A stretch of 64,000 bases of DNA from assembly GCA_013334225.1 (NCBI GenBank), contig JAAXXY010000012.1:1-64000 (forward strand). Reading direction: 5' to 3'. Source of the DNA: Chlorobiaceae bacterium. GTDB lineage: Bacteria > Bacteroidota > Chlorobiia > Chlorobiales > Chlorobiaceae. Positions 1 to 8,150 of this stretch are shown here, piece by piece (the first letter of the stretch is position 1; every line of letters starts with the position of its first letter). The notes under the pieces are model-generated. The model did not search any database and was not told the DNA's origin. It was given only the letters and a program-made list of their open reading frames with translations. Position numbers and translations under genes: made by a program.

Positions 1-110
1 TACAAAACGAAAGCATAAAAAGCAAATAAAAAGATTCATTAGGCACTACAAAGGCAGATACAAAAGGACTCCTTGATTTTATTGGCTTTCCGGGCGATTT
101 CGATCAGCAA

Positions 111-878
111 GTGTATGAAGTCAGGAAAAAAACACTTTTTTTAACACTACTGCTTACAGGATTTACCGCAATGCCTGCATATGCAGGTGTTTATCTGCGC
201 GGAGCCGCCGGAGCCGGATTTTTGAATACATCTGATTATACCTATAACTGGAAGAACATCGTACCTCCGGGAATAACGGGAGCAAAAGCCATCACCGGAG
301 AAGACAACGGACACACTGACTTTAAAACAGGTTGCCTTGTCAACGGCGCAATCGGATATGATTTCGGATCGTTTCGTGTAGAAGGCGAAATAGGTTATCA
401 GAACAATGAGATCAAGAGTTTCAGAGGTGATGTCGTCGAACAGGCCAGCTTCGCATATCCTCCTTTCAATTCAACAGACACAGCATCTTATAGTCAAAAA
501 CCATCGGGAGATGTAAAACAGACGATCCTGTCCTGTATGGTGAATCTCTATTTCGACCTGGACCTCAAATCGAAACAGGTCAGGCCATATGTCATTGGTG
601 GACTGGGTAATGCCTCCGTATCACGCGATTACCGGTTGCCAGGCAAAACAGTCTCTTTCAGCGAAAGTGTTTTTGCCTGGCAGGTCGGTGCCGGCCTTGC
701 GTTCAGGGTAAGCAACAAATCAACGATTGATATTGGATACCGTTACTTTGCAACCGATGACGTTCATTTCAATGATAATCATTACATAAACCCTGATAAC
801 GCTTCATATGCCCAAACCGGCATGAAAGATTCGGTATCCGGTCACCAGCTTATCGCAGGATTCCGTTATGCGTTATAA
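111..878 (+). CDS. Outer-membrane beta-barrel protein (Opa/OmpA-barrel-like)
   Basis: Predicted exported outer-membrane barrel of 255 residues. An N-terminal signal peptide is visible (basic MYEVRKK, hydrophobic LFLTLLLTGFTAM, cleavage after PAYA-G). The mature part is rich in alternating aromatic and small residues typical of beta strands (GCLVNGAIGYDFGSFRVEGEI, VGAGLAFRVS, TIDIGYRYF). It ends in HQLIAGFRYAL, close to the barrel-closing strand of OmpA/OprG/opacity-type proteins, although it lacks a terminal Phe. The start is GTG at 111; an ATG at 115 is out of frame. No clear Shine-Dalgarno is seen. The gene stands alone. No ligand or pore role can be read from it. The barrel assignment is fairly secure and the subfamily is not. 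Confidence 0.75.
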   Translation: MYEVRKKTLFLTLLLTGFTAMPAYAGVYLRGAAGAGFLNTSDYTYNWKNIVPPGITGAKAITGEDNGHTDFKTGCLVNGAIGYDFGSFRVEGEIGYQNNEIKSFRGDVVEQASFAYPPFNSTDTASYSQKPSGDVKQTILSCMVNLYFDLDLKSKQVRPYVIGGLGNASVSRDYRLPGKTVSFSESVFAWQVGAGLAFRVSNKSTIDIGYRYFATDDVHFNDNHYINPDNASYAQTGMKDSVSGHQLIAGFRYAL

Positions 879-896
879 ATACCTCTGACCATGAAG

Positions 897-939
897 CCCG
901 TGAACGCTCAGTGACCCTGCCGTCTGTTGCGTTCACGGG
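897..939 (+). terminator. Hairpin after the barrel gene, possible terminator
   Basis: Eleven-base perfect inverted repeat (CCCGTGAACGC at 897-907, GCGTTCACGGG at 929-939) with a 21-nt loop, lying 18 nt after the barrel stop and between convergent genes. The following bases are only moderately T-rich, so termination is likely but not certain. Confidence 0.45.
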
Positions 940-965
940 TCCGGATTCTTTGCCTTGTTTTCCCT

Positions 966-1442
966 TTAAAATACCCATGGAATGAACTTTTTCACCTTTT
1001 CGGCATACTGTGCATAACCGGGATGCCTTTGCAGAAGCAGACACTCTTCGTAATCAGCCTTCAGAGAGAAAAAGAGAAACGCCATGCACAGCATCAGGAA
1101 ATGAGCAAGGCTGCAGGTAAAGCATGTCCATGATGCACCGGCAAACATGATGCTGCTGTAAAGCGGATGACGGACAAGAGAGTAAACTCCTGACAGGACA
1201 AGTTCATTATGCCCTACAGGTTCAGGAAGCGGAGTGAGGTAATTTCTGAGATTCCAGAATCCCGATCCGCCCAGCAGCAACGATGCCAGGGCAAGAAAAC
1301 CCGAAACAAAAGAACGAAACAAGAACGTCTTCTGAAAAAACCATTCGGGTATCCCTGGTGTCCAAACCGGTATCAGCATAAACGCCAAAATGATGATCCC
1401 CTGAACGATCACGAAAATGATGCCTTTTTTGCTGCTTTTCAT
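966..1442 (-). CDS. Isoprenylcysteine carboxyl methyltransferase-like membrane protein
   Basis: Integral membrane protein of 158 residues in the ICMT/PEMT-like methyltransferase superfamily. Hydrophobic segments lie near residues 8-25, 38-60 and 105-125. The diagnostic C-terminal half is present: GVYSLVRHPLYSSIMF (the R-HP-Y motif that contacts S-adenosylmethionine) and an acidic/aromatic stretch around E132-Y149 ending in HPGYAQYAEKVKKFIP. Known members methylate isoprenylcysteines, phospholipids or small metabolites, and the substrate here is unknown. It begins 14 nt after the stop of the DUF3298 protein, so the two are probably co-transcribed. Confidence 0.75.
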   Translation of the reverse strand: MKSSKKGIIFVIVQGIIILAFMLIPVWTPGIPEWFFQKTFLFRSFVSGFLALASLLLGGSGFWNLRNYLTPLPEPVGHNELVLSGVYSLVRHPLYSSIMFAGASWTCFTCSLAHFLMLCMAFLFFSLKADYEECLLLQRHPGYAQYAEKVKKFIPWVF

Positions 1443-1456
1443 TGTATTTCCAGGCT

Positions 1457-2275
1457 TTACAATTCCCTGAACTGCTGCTTCAGAATCTCCTGGAGCTCAG
1501 GATATGTCAACTCTATTTCAGTCGGACCGTAAGCGTATGCAGCGATTTCATACTGGTTGTAGAAAAAGCGCACTCCCTTGTCGGTAAAGGCAAAGTTCCT
1601 GTTGAAATGAATGGAGTTCTCGAAAAGAGTACCTTTTTCACCGTCGAGACGTTCTTCGGATGAGAGACCTTTCATCTGCCTGAACCGTCGGTCGATCAGT
1701 TTGTTGAGCTTCTCTTCAAATCCTGCGATAAAAATGTCGGCAAGCCCGAGACGCCTGCCGGTTCGGACATCGAATACGAAATATTCCGTGTGGCTGTTGC
1801 CGTGCGCACCTCCGGTAAAGGAGTAACTGGAAAGACCGACCGACAGCAGTCCTCTTCTGTTGAACAGCACTGAACCGTCAAGTTCAAACTCGTATGGCCA
1901 GTTTACAGGAAAATCCTTCCGGTATTTTTCATAGTCCTGCAGAAAGTTTGCCGCAAGAGATTCGATCGAACGATCACCGGTATATTCTTTCCCGGGAGCA
2001 ATCGCTGTGCTGTCTGCAATCCAGCCATGAAGGGCGGCATTGACAGCCGCAGCGCTTCCTCCGGCAGAGAACACGGGATAACGGCATCGGCAATACGATT
2101 TACTTACGCTCTCTTTTCCTTGCTCGACATGGATCTTTTCAATGCTTTTTACCCCGTAGGCGAGTGGATGGATGACTCCTGTATTTTCACCGGCACTGCA
2201 GAATGCCGTGAAAACAAACAAGATCAGGATTGTCAACACTGAGGCTGAACAGATCGACGATAATTTCTTTTGCAT
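1457..2275 (-). CDS. Exported DUF4163/DUF3298 (RsiV-like) protein
   Basis: Secreted protein of 272 residues. A signal peptide runs to about residue 29 (VLTILILFVFTAFCSAG). The mature region matches the DUF4163 plus DUF3298 pair seen in the extracellular part of RsiV and in many free-standing periplasmic proteins: an early strand with SKSYCRCRYPVF, a helix with SLAANFLQDYEKYRKDFP, the marker SYSFTGGAHGNSHTEYFVFD, and a C-terminal segment FAFTDKGVRFFYNQYEIAAYAYGPTEIELTY. In RsiV this fold binds lysozyme. No membrane anchor or sigma-binding domain is present here, so a lysozyme-binding or envelope-stress role is only a guess. First gene of a likely two-gene operon with the ICMT-like gene. Confidence 0.8.
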   Translation of the reverse strand: MQKKLSSICSASVLTILILFVFTAFCSAGENTGVIHPLAYGVKSIEKIHVEQGKESVSKSYCRCRYPVFSAGGSAAAVNAALHGWIADSTAIAPGKEYTGDRSIESLAANFLQDYEKYRKDFPVNWPYEFELDGSVLFNRRGLLSVGLSSYSFTGGAHGNSHTEYFVFDVRTGRRLGLADIFIAGFEEKLNKLIDRRFRQMKGLSSEERLDGEKGTLFENSIHFNRNFAFTDKGVRFFYNQYEIAAYAYGPTEIELTYPELQEILKQQFREL

Positions 2276-2878
2276 TGATCAATCAGATTAAAAGAGCGGT
2301 TTTTTGATAAGTTCTCTGTTGTCGTGCCGGTAATGATGGTTAACCTTCAATTGTTCTCATTTATGATTTCCCTTGTTGGAGAAATATCAATTTTTCGCGG
2401 ATATTGATAAATATATCCAGGTTATCCGAGATTTATTTTTTCTGTCACCAACATTGCCGTCATGCTTCTGAAATTAATATTGAATCCCTTAACTACGTCA
2501 AACTTTATCCATTCGCTCCTGAATAATTATCCATAGTTCGAAAAATTTACTCAGCCCGGGAATCTTGAGCATATGTTAATGGCTTAATTAAAAAGAAGTT
2601 GGATTTCTTTTAAAAAAAGATCGTTACATTTGCATTTGTCAGGATATCGATGATTGTCCATATCTCAAATATTTATTTTATCTCGAAAAATGCTGTTATC
2701 GGGAAAATTCATGAAGCCAGTGAAAACTCTGTACCGGTATACACGGTCTCAAGTAATCGGATTTCTGCCGCTTTAAAGCCGACAAGTCCTGTTCTTATCC
2801 GCTGACGGCTCATTTCCTGAAACAAGCAAAATCGAACACTACCGATCATAACAAATAGTCGCGTACGTTTTATTAATA
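2276..2878. other. AT-rich intergenic region, no gene seen
   Basis: About 600 bases between divergently transcribed units. It contains no ORF with a plausible start and ribosome site and no convincing tRNA or riboswitch. It must hold the promoters of the DUF3298 operon (minus) and of the signalling pair at 2879 (plus). A long upstream region fits a regulated promoter for the latter. Confidence 0.5.
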
Positions 2879-4276
2879 ATGAGCATTCATTTCAGCACTT
2901 CTTTTCTTTTGCATTCCATAGATGCATGGGAACAAGATCGAAAAGAGCGATTCAACCTTGATGCACTTACTGAATCCTTTCATGAATCAGTACCGGCACT
3001 TGATTTCATCGACTGGAAAATTACCGCTGTCGAGCGCGGTTACGCCGAAACAACGCTTCCGTTGATCCCCAATTCATCAAACCAGTATATCGCTCACCAG
3101 GGCCCATTGATGCTGCTGGCAGCAGAGTATACCGGCGGCCTTGCCCTGACCTCACTTTTTCACCTGGTTCCGATAATCGGTTTCTGGCCATCAGTCGATG
3201 ATAATGCCGGCTATATGTGGGGAGTGAAAGCCACAATAAAATGGTTGACTCCAAGTTGTCACAACCTTACCTGCAAGGCGAGAATAGAGAAAGACAAATG
3301 GGAAGGTCTGGCAAAACGGTTTGCAAGCAGCAATAAAATCGTCGTCACTATTCCGGTGAAAATGTACAATGGCGAAAAGCTGGTTGCTGTTGCTGATTTC
3401 ACATATTGGGTCCAGGACCTGAACGGATTGAAAAGAAATGCTTTCGATGTTGAAAAAATCGATCTTCTTTACGAGCACAAGACAAAAACAACAGCCAAGC
3501 TCATTGTCGGACTTCGTGCACTCGAACAGGAAAAACCTGTCGAACAGCGAAGGTTCGACGATCCTTACGCATTCATGCTCGCCGGAAAACACGGCATAAC
3601 GCTGGCAAGACGGTTCAGTATTGCCACGCCACAGCTTCAGAACATGATTGTGGCAAGAACTCAGCATCTTGACGAAAACGTACTCAAGTTTTCTCAAGGA
3701 AAAACAAAATTCAACGTAGTCAACATCGGGGCCGGTTATGACAGCAGGTTCTGGCGATTGAATCTTGAAAACGCCATGATCTATGATCTCGATCTTCCGA
3801 TCATGCTCAACGAAAGAAGACGGATATTCGACTACAGTAAAAAAAGTTCTATCCGTAACATTGAAATAGACCTTGAAATCAAGTCCATAGACCAGACGCT
3901 CCTGGAAATCCCGGACTTTGATTTCCGATTACCGACTTTGTATATCTGGGAAGGTGGATCAATGTATTTCAAGGAAGAGAATATCGATTCGATAATGATC
4001 TCATTATCAAAACTCATGCATCGAGATTCCTGCATCTGGCTTGATTATGTTACCGAAGACCTGATCAGATGCCGCACTGGCATCAAGGAAGCCAGAGATT
4101 TTATAACAAATATCCGCAAAATGGGTGAACCATTCATTAATGGTTACAATGATATAGGTTATTTAACAGAAAAATATAATCTTGTAGTAGAAACAAATAT
4201 TCACTCTGGCTCAGTTCTCGATATTGCCGAAGAGATCTACCAGCACTACTGTTTCTGTATCCTGAAAGCAAAATAA
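2879..4276 (+). CDS. Hotdog thioesterase-like/SAM methyltransferase fusion (PhcB-like?)
   Basis: Two-domain cytosolic enzyme of 465 residues. Residues about 20-175 look like a DUF4442/YiiD-C hotdog fold (VERGYAETTLPLIPNSSNQY, then the helix HQGPLMLLAAEYTGGLAL). Residues about 195-465 are a leucine-carboxyl-methyltransferase-type domain: R260-T261 before the SAM site, SAM loop VNIGAGYDSRFWRL at 281-294, acidic D303, and YIWEGGSMYF at 355-364. This domain order suits an enzyme that takes an acyl thioester and forms a methyl ester. PhcB of Ralstonia, also a SAM methyltransferase, makes the 3-hydroxy-fatty-acid methyl ester sensed by kinase PhcS. The kinase gene follows after only 5 nt, so co-transcription is almost certain. 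The ATG lacks an obvious Shine-Dalgarno. Domain calls are solid; the signal-synthase role is inference. Confidence 0.75.
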   Translation: MSIHFSTSFLLHSIDAWEQDRKERFNLDALTESFHESVPALDFIDWKITAVERGYAETTLPLIPNSSNQYIAHQGPLMLLAAEYTGGLALTSLFHLVPIIGFWPSVDDNAGYMWGVKATIKWLTPSCHNLTCKARIEKDKWEGLAKRFASSNKIVVTIPVKMYNGEKLVAVADFTYWVQDLNGLKRNAFDVEKIDLLYEHKTKTTAKLIVGLRALEQEKPVEQRRFDDPYAFMLAGKHGITLARRFSIATPQLQNMIVARTQHLDENVLKFSQGKTKFNVVNIGAGYDSRFWRLNLENAMIYDLDLPIMLNERRRIFDYSKKSSIRNIEIDLEIKSIDQTLLEIPDFDFRLPTLYIWEGGSMYFKEENIDSIMISLSKLMHRDSCIWLDYVTEDLIRCRTGIKEARDFITNIRKMGEPFINGYNDIGYLTEKYNLVVETNIHSGSVLDIAEEIYQHYCFCILKAK

Positions 4277-4281
4277 TCATC

Positions 4282-6780
4282 ATGGCCCCCCAACAAGCCT
4301 ATGAATCATCTTTCCTGAAACAGGGATTGGACTTTTTGAAAAAGGATTATGAGCAAAATGAGCTCACAATCAATTTTATCCGGTATATCGCGTTATGGGG
4401 TCATCCCGTTTATTATATACTCTGTGCAATCATACTGCCTCAACCCTATGAATCCTTCGAACTCCGTTTCGGCTCCGCTATCTTGTTTATTCCCATTCTC
4501 TTCTACAAACGTTACCCTGTATCGTCGAGACCCTTGCTCATGATATACTGGTACCTCTGGCTGACCTTCACGTTTCCTGTGGTTTTTACATACCTGATGC
4601 TCATGAACAACTTTTCAGGACTATGGCTCGTAGCTGAAACCGTCATGCTCCTTGTGTTCATCATTTTCATACCGAATTTATACCTGTTCACCTTCTTCCT
4701 GACCGCAGGCCTCGCTATTGCTTACACAGGCTTTGTAAATACTACCGGTATTCAACTCTCGATCACAAAGCAGATCGTAGAATATTTCATATCCATACCC
4801 GTTGCTCTGCTGCTGGGAGTGCTGGTAAATTACACAAATAAAAAAGGGGTTGTCGCCATCGAACGAAACACCGTTTTGCAGTCTCTGGCAGGAACCATCG
4901 CCCATGAAATGCGCAATCCCCTCGGACAGATCCGCAACTGCCTGAATGGTATCCATAACATGCTTCCAAAACGGCATCGTGAATCAACAACCAACCACCC
5001 TCTGAACGGAAACCTGCTCGAAAACCTCTATGAACGTGTTGCGCATGGCCAGATAGCCGTGAAACGCGGCGTTCAGGTAATCGATATGGTACTCGGCGAA
5101 ATCCGCGAAAAACCTATCAATCCGGAGAGCTTCACTTACCTCTCCGCCTCTCGCATCGTGCGCAATGCGCTTGAAGAATACGGTTATGAATCAGAAAACG
5201 ACAGAAAAAGGGTTCGGATAACAAGGAACGAACAGTTCATTTTCCGAATCAACGAAACCCTTTTTGTGTTTGTGCTCTTCAATCTGCTTAAAAATGCCCT
5301 TTACTATTTCAAATCCCATCCAGAGAGCCTGATTACTGTGCGTCTTGAAAAAGGAGAGTCATACAACTTTGTCTTTTTCCGCGACTCCGGTCCTGGTATC
5401 CCCAAAGAAGCTCTCCCCCGAGTCTTCGACAGTTTTTATACCAGCGGCAAATCGGGCGGTACTGGTCTTGGACTCGCCTACTGCAAACGGGTGCTGAAAT
5501 CATTCGGCGGGGATATACGCTGCGAATCCGAAGAAGGGAAATTCACAGAGTTCATAATGAGCTTCCCCGTTGTTTCTGCAAGCGAATTCGATGAATACAC
5601 TTCCCGCGTCATTGAACTGGGAGTCGGGGATTTCCATGGAAAACGATTGCTGATCGTCGATGATGACCCGCTTTATCGTATAACGCTGAAAAAATATCTT
5701 TCCTCGTTCGAGTCTGTAACCGACGAGGCTGCCAACGGAAAGGAAGCGCTTGAACTTCTTTCGGGCATCCGTTACGACCTCGTCGTAATGGATATCCACA
5801 TGCCGCTGATGAATGGTTACGAAACCGTCGAAAGGATGCGGATTGGTGAAGCTGGACCCGAAGCCTGTATTACGCCGGTCGTGGCTCACAGTTCAGAACC
5901 TGCAGCAATAGCAAGAAGCATGTCTGAAACCGCGGGAATGCAGGCTTTTATCGCGAAACCCTGCAGCCAGAGCGAATTGATCAATACCCTGCGGGCGGCC
6001 ATGAATACCATTCCTGACGGTCATCCTGCCATGAACGCGCTTACCGGGAAAAAAATTCTTGTTGTCGATGATTCTGCTTTGAACTGCGATCTGATAGCGA
6101 TGAACCTCAGGGATGCAGGACTGGAAGTTTCGGTTTCGAACGATGGTGACAGAAGCCTGGAAATGCTGCATAAAGAGCGTTTCGATCTTCTTGTCACCGA
6201 TATTCGCATGCCTGGAATGGACGGTCTTGAATTGACCCGGAGGCTCCGTTCCAGCAGCGATCCACGGCTGAGAAAACTGCCTGTCATCGGTCTCAGCGGA
6301 GCAGTCGAAGAAGAGGAAGCTGCGAAAAAGGCGGGCATGGACGATTTCCGGATTAAAACCGACAGCCCCGGGCTGCTTATCAACTCCATCTGCAGGTTTC
6401 TGATCAATCCATCGGAAAACACACAATCATCCAATTTTTCTGCAAAAAAGGCAAATGCAGCCACTGTTGTTTCTTCATACGGGTTATCAGCCTCCGAAAA
6501 CAATGAGTTAATCGGGATATTCATCAACGAATTCTGCAATATTTCCGAAGTCATGCACAAATTGCTTAAAAAAGAAGATACAGCATCTTTGCGCAGCCTG
6601 TCTCATAAACTGAAAGGAAGTGCGGCACTCATCGGTCTTGAAAGCATCAGGCAGGCGGCTGAAGAACTTGAGACGAAATGCAGGTTGGAAAAAAAGGAAA
6701 ATCTCGAAACTCTCGTCTCGGAGATCATCAGACACTTTTCGGAGCTGTCTGATGACCACCTTAAAGGCGGGAAGGTTTAA
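4282..6780 (+). CDS. Hybrid sensor kinase with CqsS-like membrane sensor, two receivers and Hpt
   Basis: Membrane hybrid kinase of 832 residues. Residues 30-190 hold about six hydrophobic helices whose wording (HPVYYI...LPQPYESFELR, FTYLMLMNNFSGLW) closely matches my memory of the CAI-1 receptor CqsS of Vibrio. The kinase core follows: phospho-acceptor H208 in GTIAHEMRNPLGQIRN, N box FNLLKNALYYF at 333-343, D368 in DSGPGIP, and GGTGLGLAYC at 392-401. REC1 has D504 (VVMDIHMP) and REC2 has D640 (LLVTDIRMP). The C-terminal Hpt has H775 in LSHKLKGSA. The protein thus contains a complete His-Asp-His relay, and its output partner is not in the window. It follows the thioesterase/methyltransferase gene by 5 nt, so the pair looks like synthase plus receptor of a diffusible signal. 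Kinase assignment is certain; ligand identity is inference. Confidence 0.93.
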   Translation: MAPQQAYESSFLKQGLDFLKKDYEQNELTINFIRYIALWGHPVYYILCAIILPQPYESFELRFGSAILFIPILFYKRYPVSSRPLLMIYWYLWLTFTFPVVFTYLMLMNNFSGLWLVAETVMLLVFIIFIPNLYLFTFFLTAGLAIAYTGFVNTTGIQLSITKQIVEYFISIPVALLLGVLVNYTNKKGVVAIERNTVLQSLAGTIAHEMRNPLGQIRNCLNGIHNMLPKRHRESTTNHPLNGNLLENLYERVAHGQIAVKRGVQVIDMVLGEIREKPINPESFTYLSASRIVRNALEEYGYESENDRKRVRITRNEQFIFRINETLFVFVLFNLLKNALYYFKSHPESLITVRLEKGESYNFVFFRDSGPGIPKEALPRVFDSFYTSGKSGGTGLGLAYCKRVLKSFGGDIRCESEEGKFTEFIMSFPVVSASEFDEYTSRVIELGVGDFHGKRLLIVDDDPLYRITLKKYLSSFESVTDEAANGKEALELLSGIRYDLVVMDIHMPLMNGYETVERMRIGEAGPEACITPVVAHSSEPAAIARSMSETAGMQAFIAKPCSQSELINTLRAAMNTIPDGHPAMNALTGKKILVVDDSALNCDLIAMNLRDAGLEVSVSNDGDRSLEMLHKERFDLLVTDIRMPGMDGLELTRRLRSSSDPRLRKLPVIGLSGAVEEEEAAKKAGMDDFRIKTDSPGLLINSICRFLINPSENTQSSNFSAKKANAATVVSSYGLSASENNELIGIFINEFCNISEVMHKLLKKEDTASLRSLSHKLKGSAALIGLESIRQAAEELETKCRLEKKENLETLVSEIIRHFSELSDDHLKGGKV

Positions 6781-6888
6781 GAAGAACGAAGAATTCCTGG
6801 AACGTTACAGGGCCCACCGGCTTATCTCATTATATTCCTGGCTTCCCTAACTTCGGCAGCAGAATGATGCAAACCGGATAATCAGATA

Positions 6889-7407
6889 TCAGCAGACAGG
6901 ACGAGTCCATATCTGACGGGCTGCGTAATCCTCGTTCTTGAGAGCCATCTCGAGCAGCTCGATCCTGTCGGGCACCACCTCGATCATCATGCCGAACCAG
7001 TGCTCGGCCCAAGCCTCGGGACGGCCGAAGAGCCTGAAGGCTTCAAAAAAACCCTGGTCCTGTTTACCCATCAGCCTTGCATGACCGCTGATCTGAAGAC
7101 CAACGATATCGTCAATATTATCTGAAAATTCCGCTTTCGGGTCGTATATACCTATGCTCACCTGCGGGTTGAGCTTTATGTTGCCCATCTTTAGGCCCGG
7201 CTCACCTGCCATGTAGAGGTTGAACCCTTTCGTACGATAAAGGATCGGTGTCGAACGCGGCACATTGTCCCGGCTGGTGGACAGCACGCACATACGGCGT
7301 TCACCGAGAAACTTCAGAATGCGCGTTTCGAGCTCTTCCGGTGGAAGAAGCCTGGTGACTTTTTTCGTGAATATTTCGGGTACTGCGGGTTTCTGCTGTT
7401 CGCTCAT
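6889..7407 (-). CDS. Pyridoxamine 5'-phosphate oxidase-family FMN-binding protein
   Basis: Split-barrel flavin-binding protein of about 172 residues. The core is recognisable: LGERRMCVLSTSRDNVPRSTPILYRTKGFNLYMAG, then KMGNIKLNPQVSIGIYDP and a later strand ISGHARLM. Family members bind FMN, F420 or heme and reduce or oxidise small molecules. The substrate cannot be told. A longer frame opens at 7461, but the ATG at 7407 is preferred because GGAGAGG lies just before it and the domain starts soon after. No tight operon partner. Confidence 0.78.
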   Translation of the reverse strand: MSEQQKPAVPEIFTKKVTRLLPPEELETRILKFLGERRMCVLSTSRDNVPRSTPILYRTKGFNLYMAGEPGLKMGNIKLNPQVSIGIYDPKAEFSDNIDDIVGLQISGHARLMGKQDQGFFEAFRLFGRPEAWAEHWFGMMIEVVPDRIELLEMALKNEDYAARQIWTRPVC

Positions 7408-7607
7408 GTCCTCTCCGTTGTTTTTTACGATTGAAAAGGCCATTATTTGAAAGATCATCAAATTGCATGATTATCCGCAATGATTTTTAACTCACTTCAC
7501 AGCTTATGGGCTCGAATTTTGAACAAACGCATAAAGCCCCGTATCTTGTAAAAAGAGAGTCCCTTTTCAGGGATATGTCCATGAAATCATTCAACCGGGA
7601 GGAAGCC

Positions 7608-8072
7608 ATGCAGAACGCACACTCGGAGTTGATCGAATCTGCAAGAAAGAAGTTTTCGAGGTTCAGGGAACTCACTGCGCAATTCGGAGAGGAAATCGCC
7701 TGGGAAACCATGCTTGAAGGATTCCCGGAACTGCAGAAGCAGCGCATGGGCCCGCTCCTTGCACTCCCGACCCTTATCGAAGGGTTCAGGCAGTCCATTC
7801 CGATTTTCAATTCGATCGGCATGGATATGGAGGCCATTGACATTTCGAACAAGGGCATCGATGCCGCCCTCGAGATCCAGAAAGTCTGCCCATATCTGGA
7901 AGTATGCAAAGAGTTCGGTTACGATATCCCCTGCCATGTGATCTGCGAACTCGATATGGAAGCCTCACACAGGGCATTTCCGGAAATGAAGGGGGAAATC
8001 CTTGCCCGCCAGGCGCTCGGCAGCCCGGTATGCATATTCAAGTATGAACGCCCTCAAAGAAAAGCGGAATAA
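7608..8072 (+). CDS. Cysteine-containing protein, ATC-hydrolase-like pattern
   Basis: Protein of 154 residues if it starts at 7608, where GGGAGGAAG precedes ATG; the frame is open from 7506 without a comparable site. The N-terminal two thirds are helical (SARKKFSRFRELTAQFGEEI). The C-terminal part has a cysteine pattern, VCPYLEVCKEFGYDIPCHVIC at 93-113 and then GSPVCIFKYER around C142. This resembles the L-2-amino-thiazoline-4-carboxylate hydrolase-like (PF14196) family and related small metal- or cofactor-linked domains. I do not recognise it with certainty. Five cysteines in a cytosolic anaerobe protein could bind metal. It stands alone, divergent from the FMN protein and convergent with the CoA-transferase. 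Confidence 0.6.
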   Translation: MQNAHSELIESARKKFSRFRELTAQFGEEIAWETMLEGFPELQKQRMGPLLALPTLIEGFRQSIPIFNSIGMDMEAIDISNKGIDAALEIQKVCPYLEVCKEFGYDIPCHVICELDMEASHRAFPEMKGEILARQALGSPVCIFKYERPQRKAE

Positions 8073-8101
8073 GAAAGAGTACTGATTCACTCAGTAACGG
8101 C

Positions 8102-8141
8102 CGGGAAATACATGTGAACCTCATTCCTCATGTATTTCCCG
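8102..8141. terminator. Bidirectional terminator hairpin
   Basis: Thirteen-base perfect stem (CGGGAAATACATG at 8102-8114 with CATGTATTTCCCG at 8129-8141) between two convergent genes (stops at 8072 and 8151), followed on the plus strand by TTTCCATTTT. It probably serves both genes. Confidence 0.7.
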
Positions 8142-8150
8142 TTTCCATTT

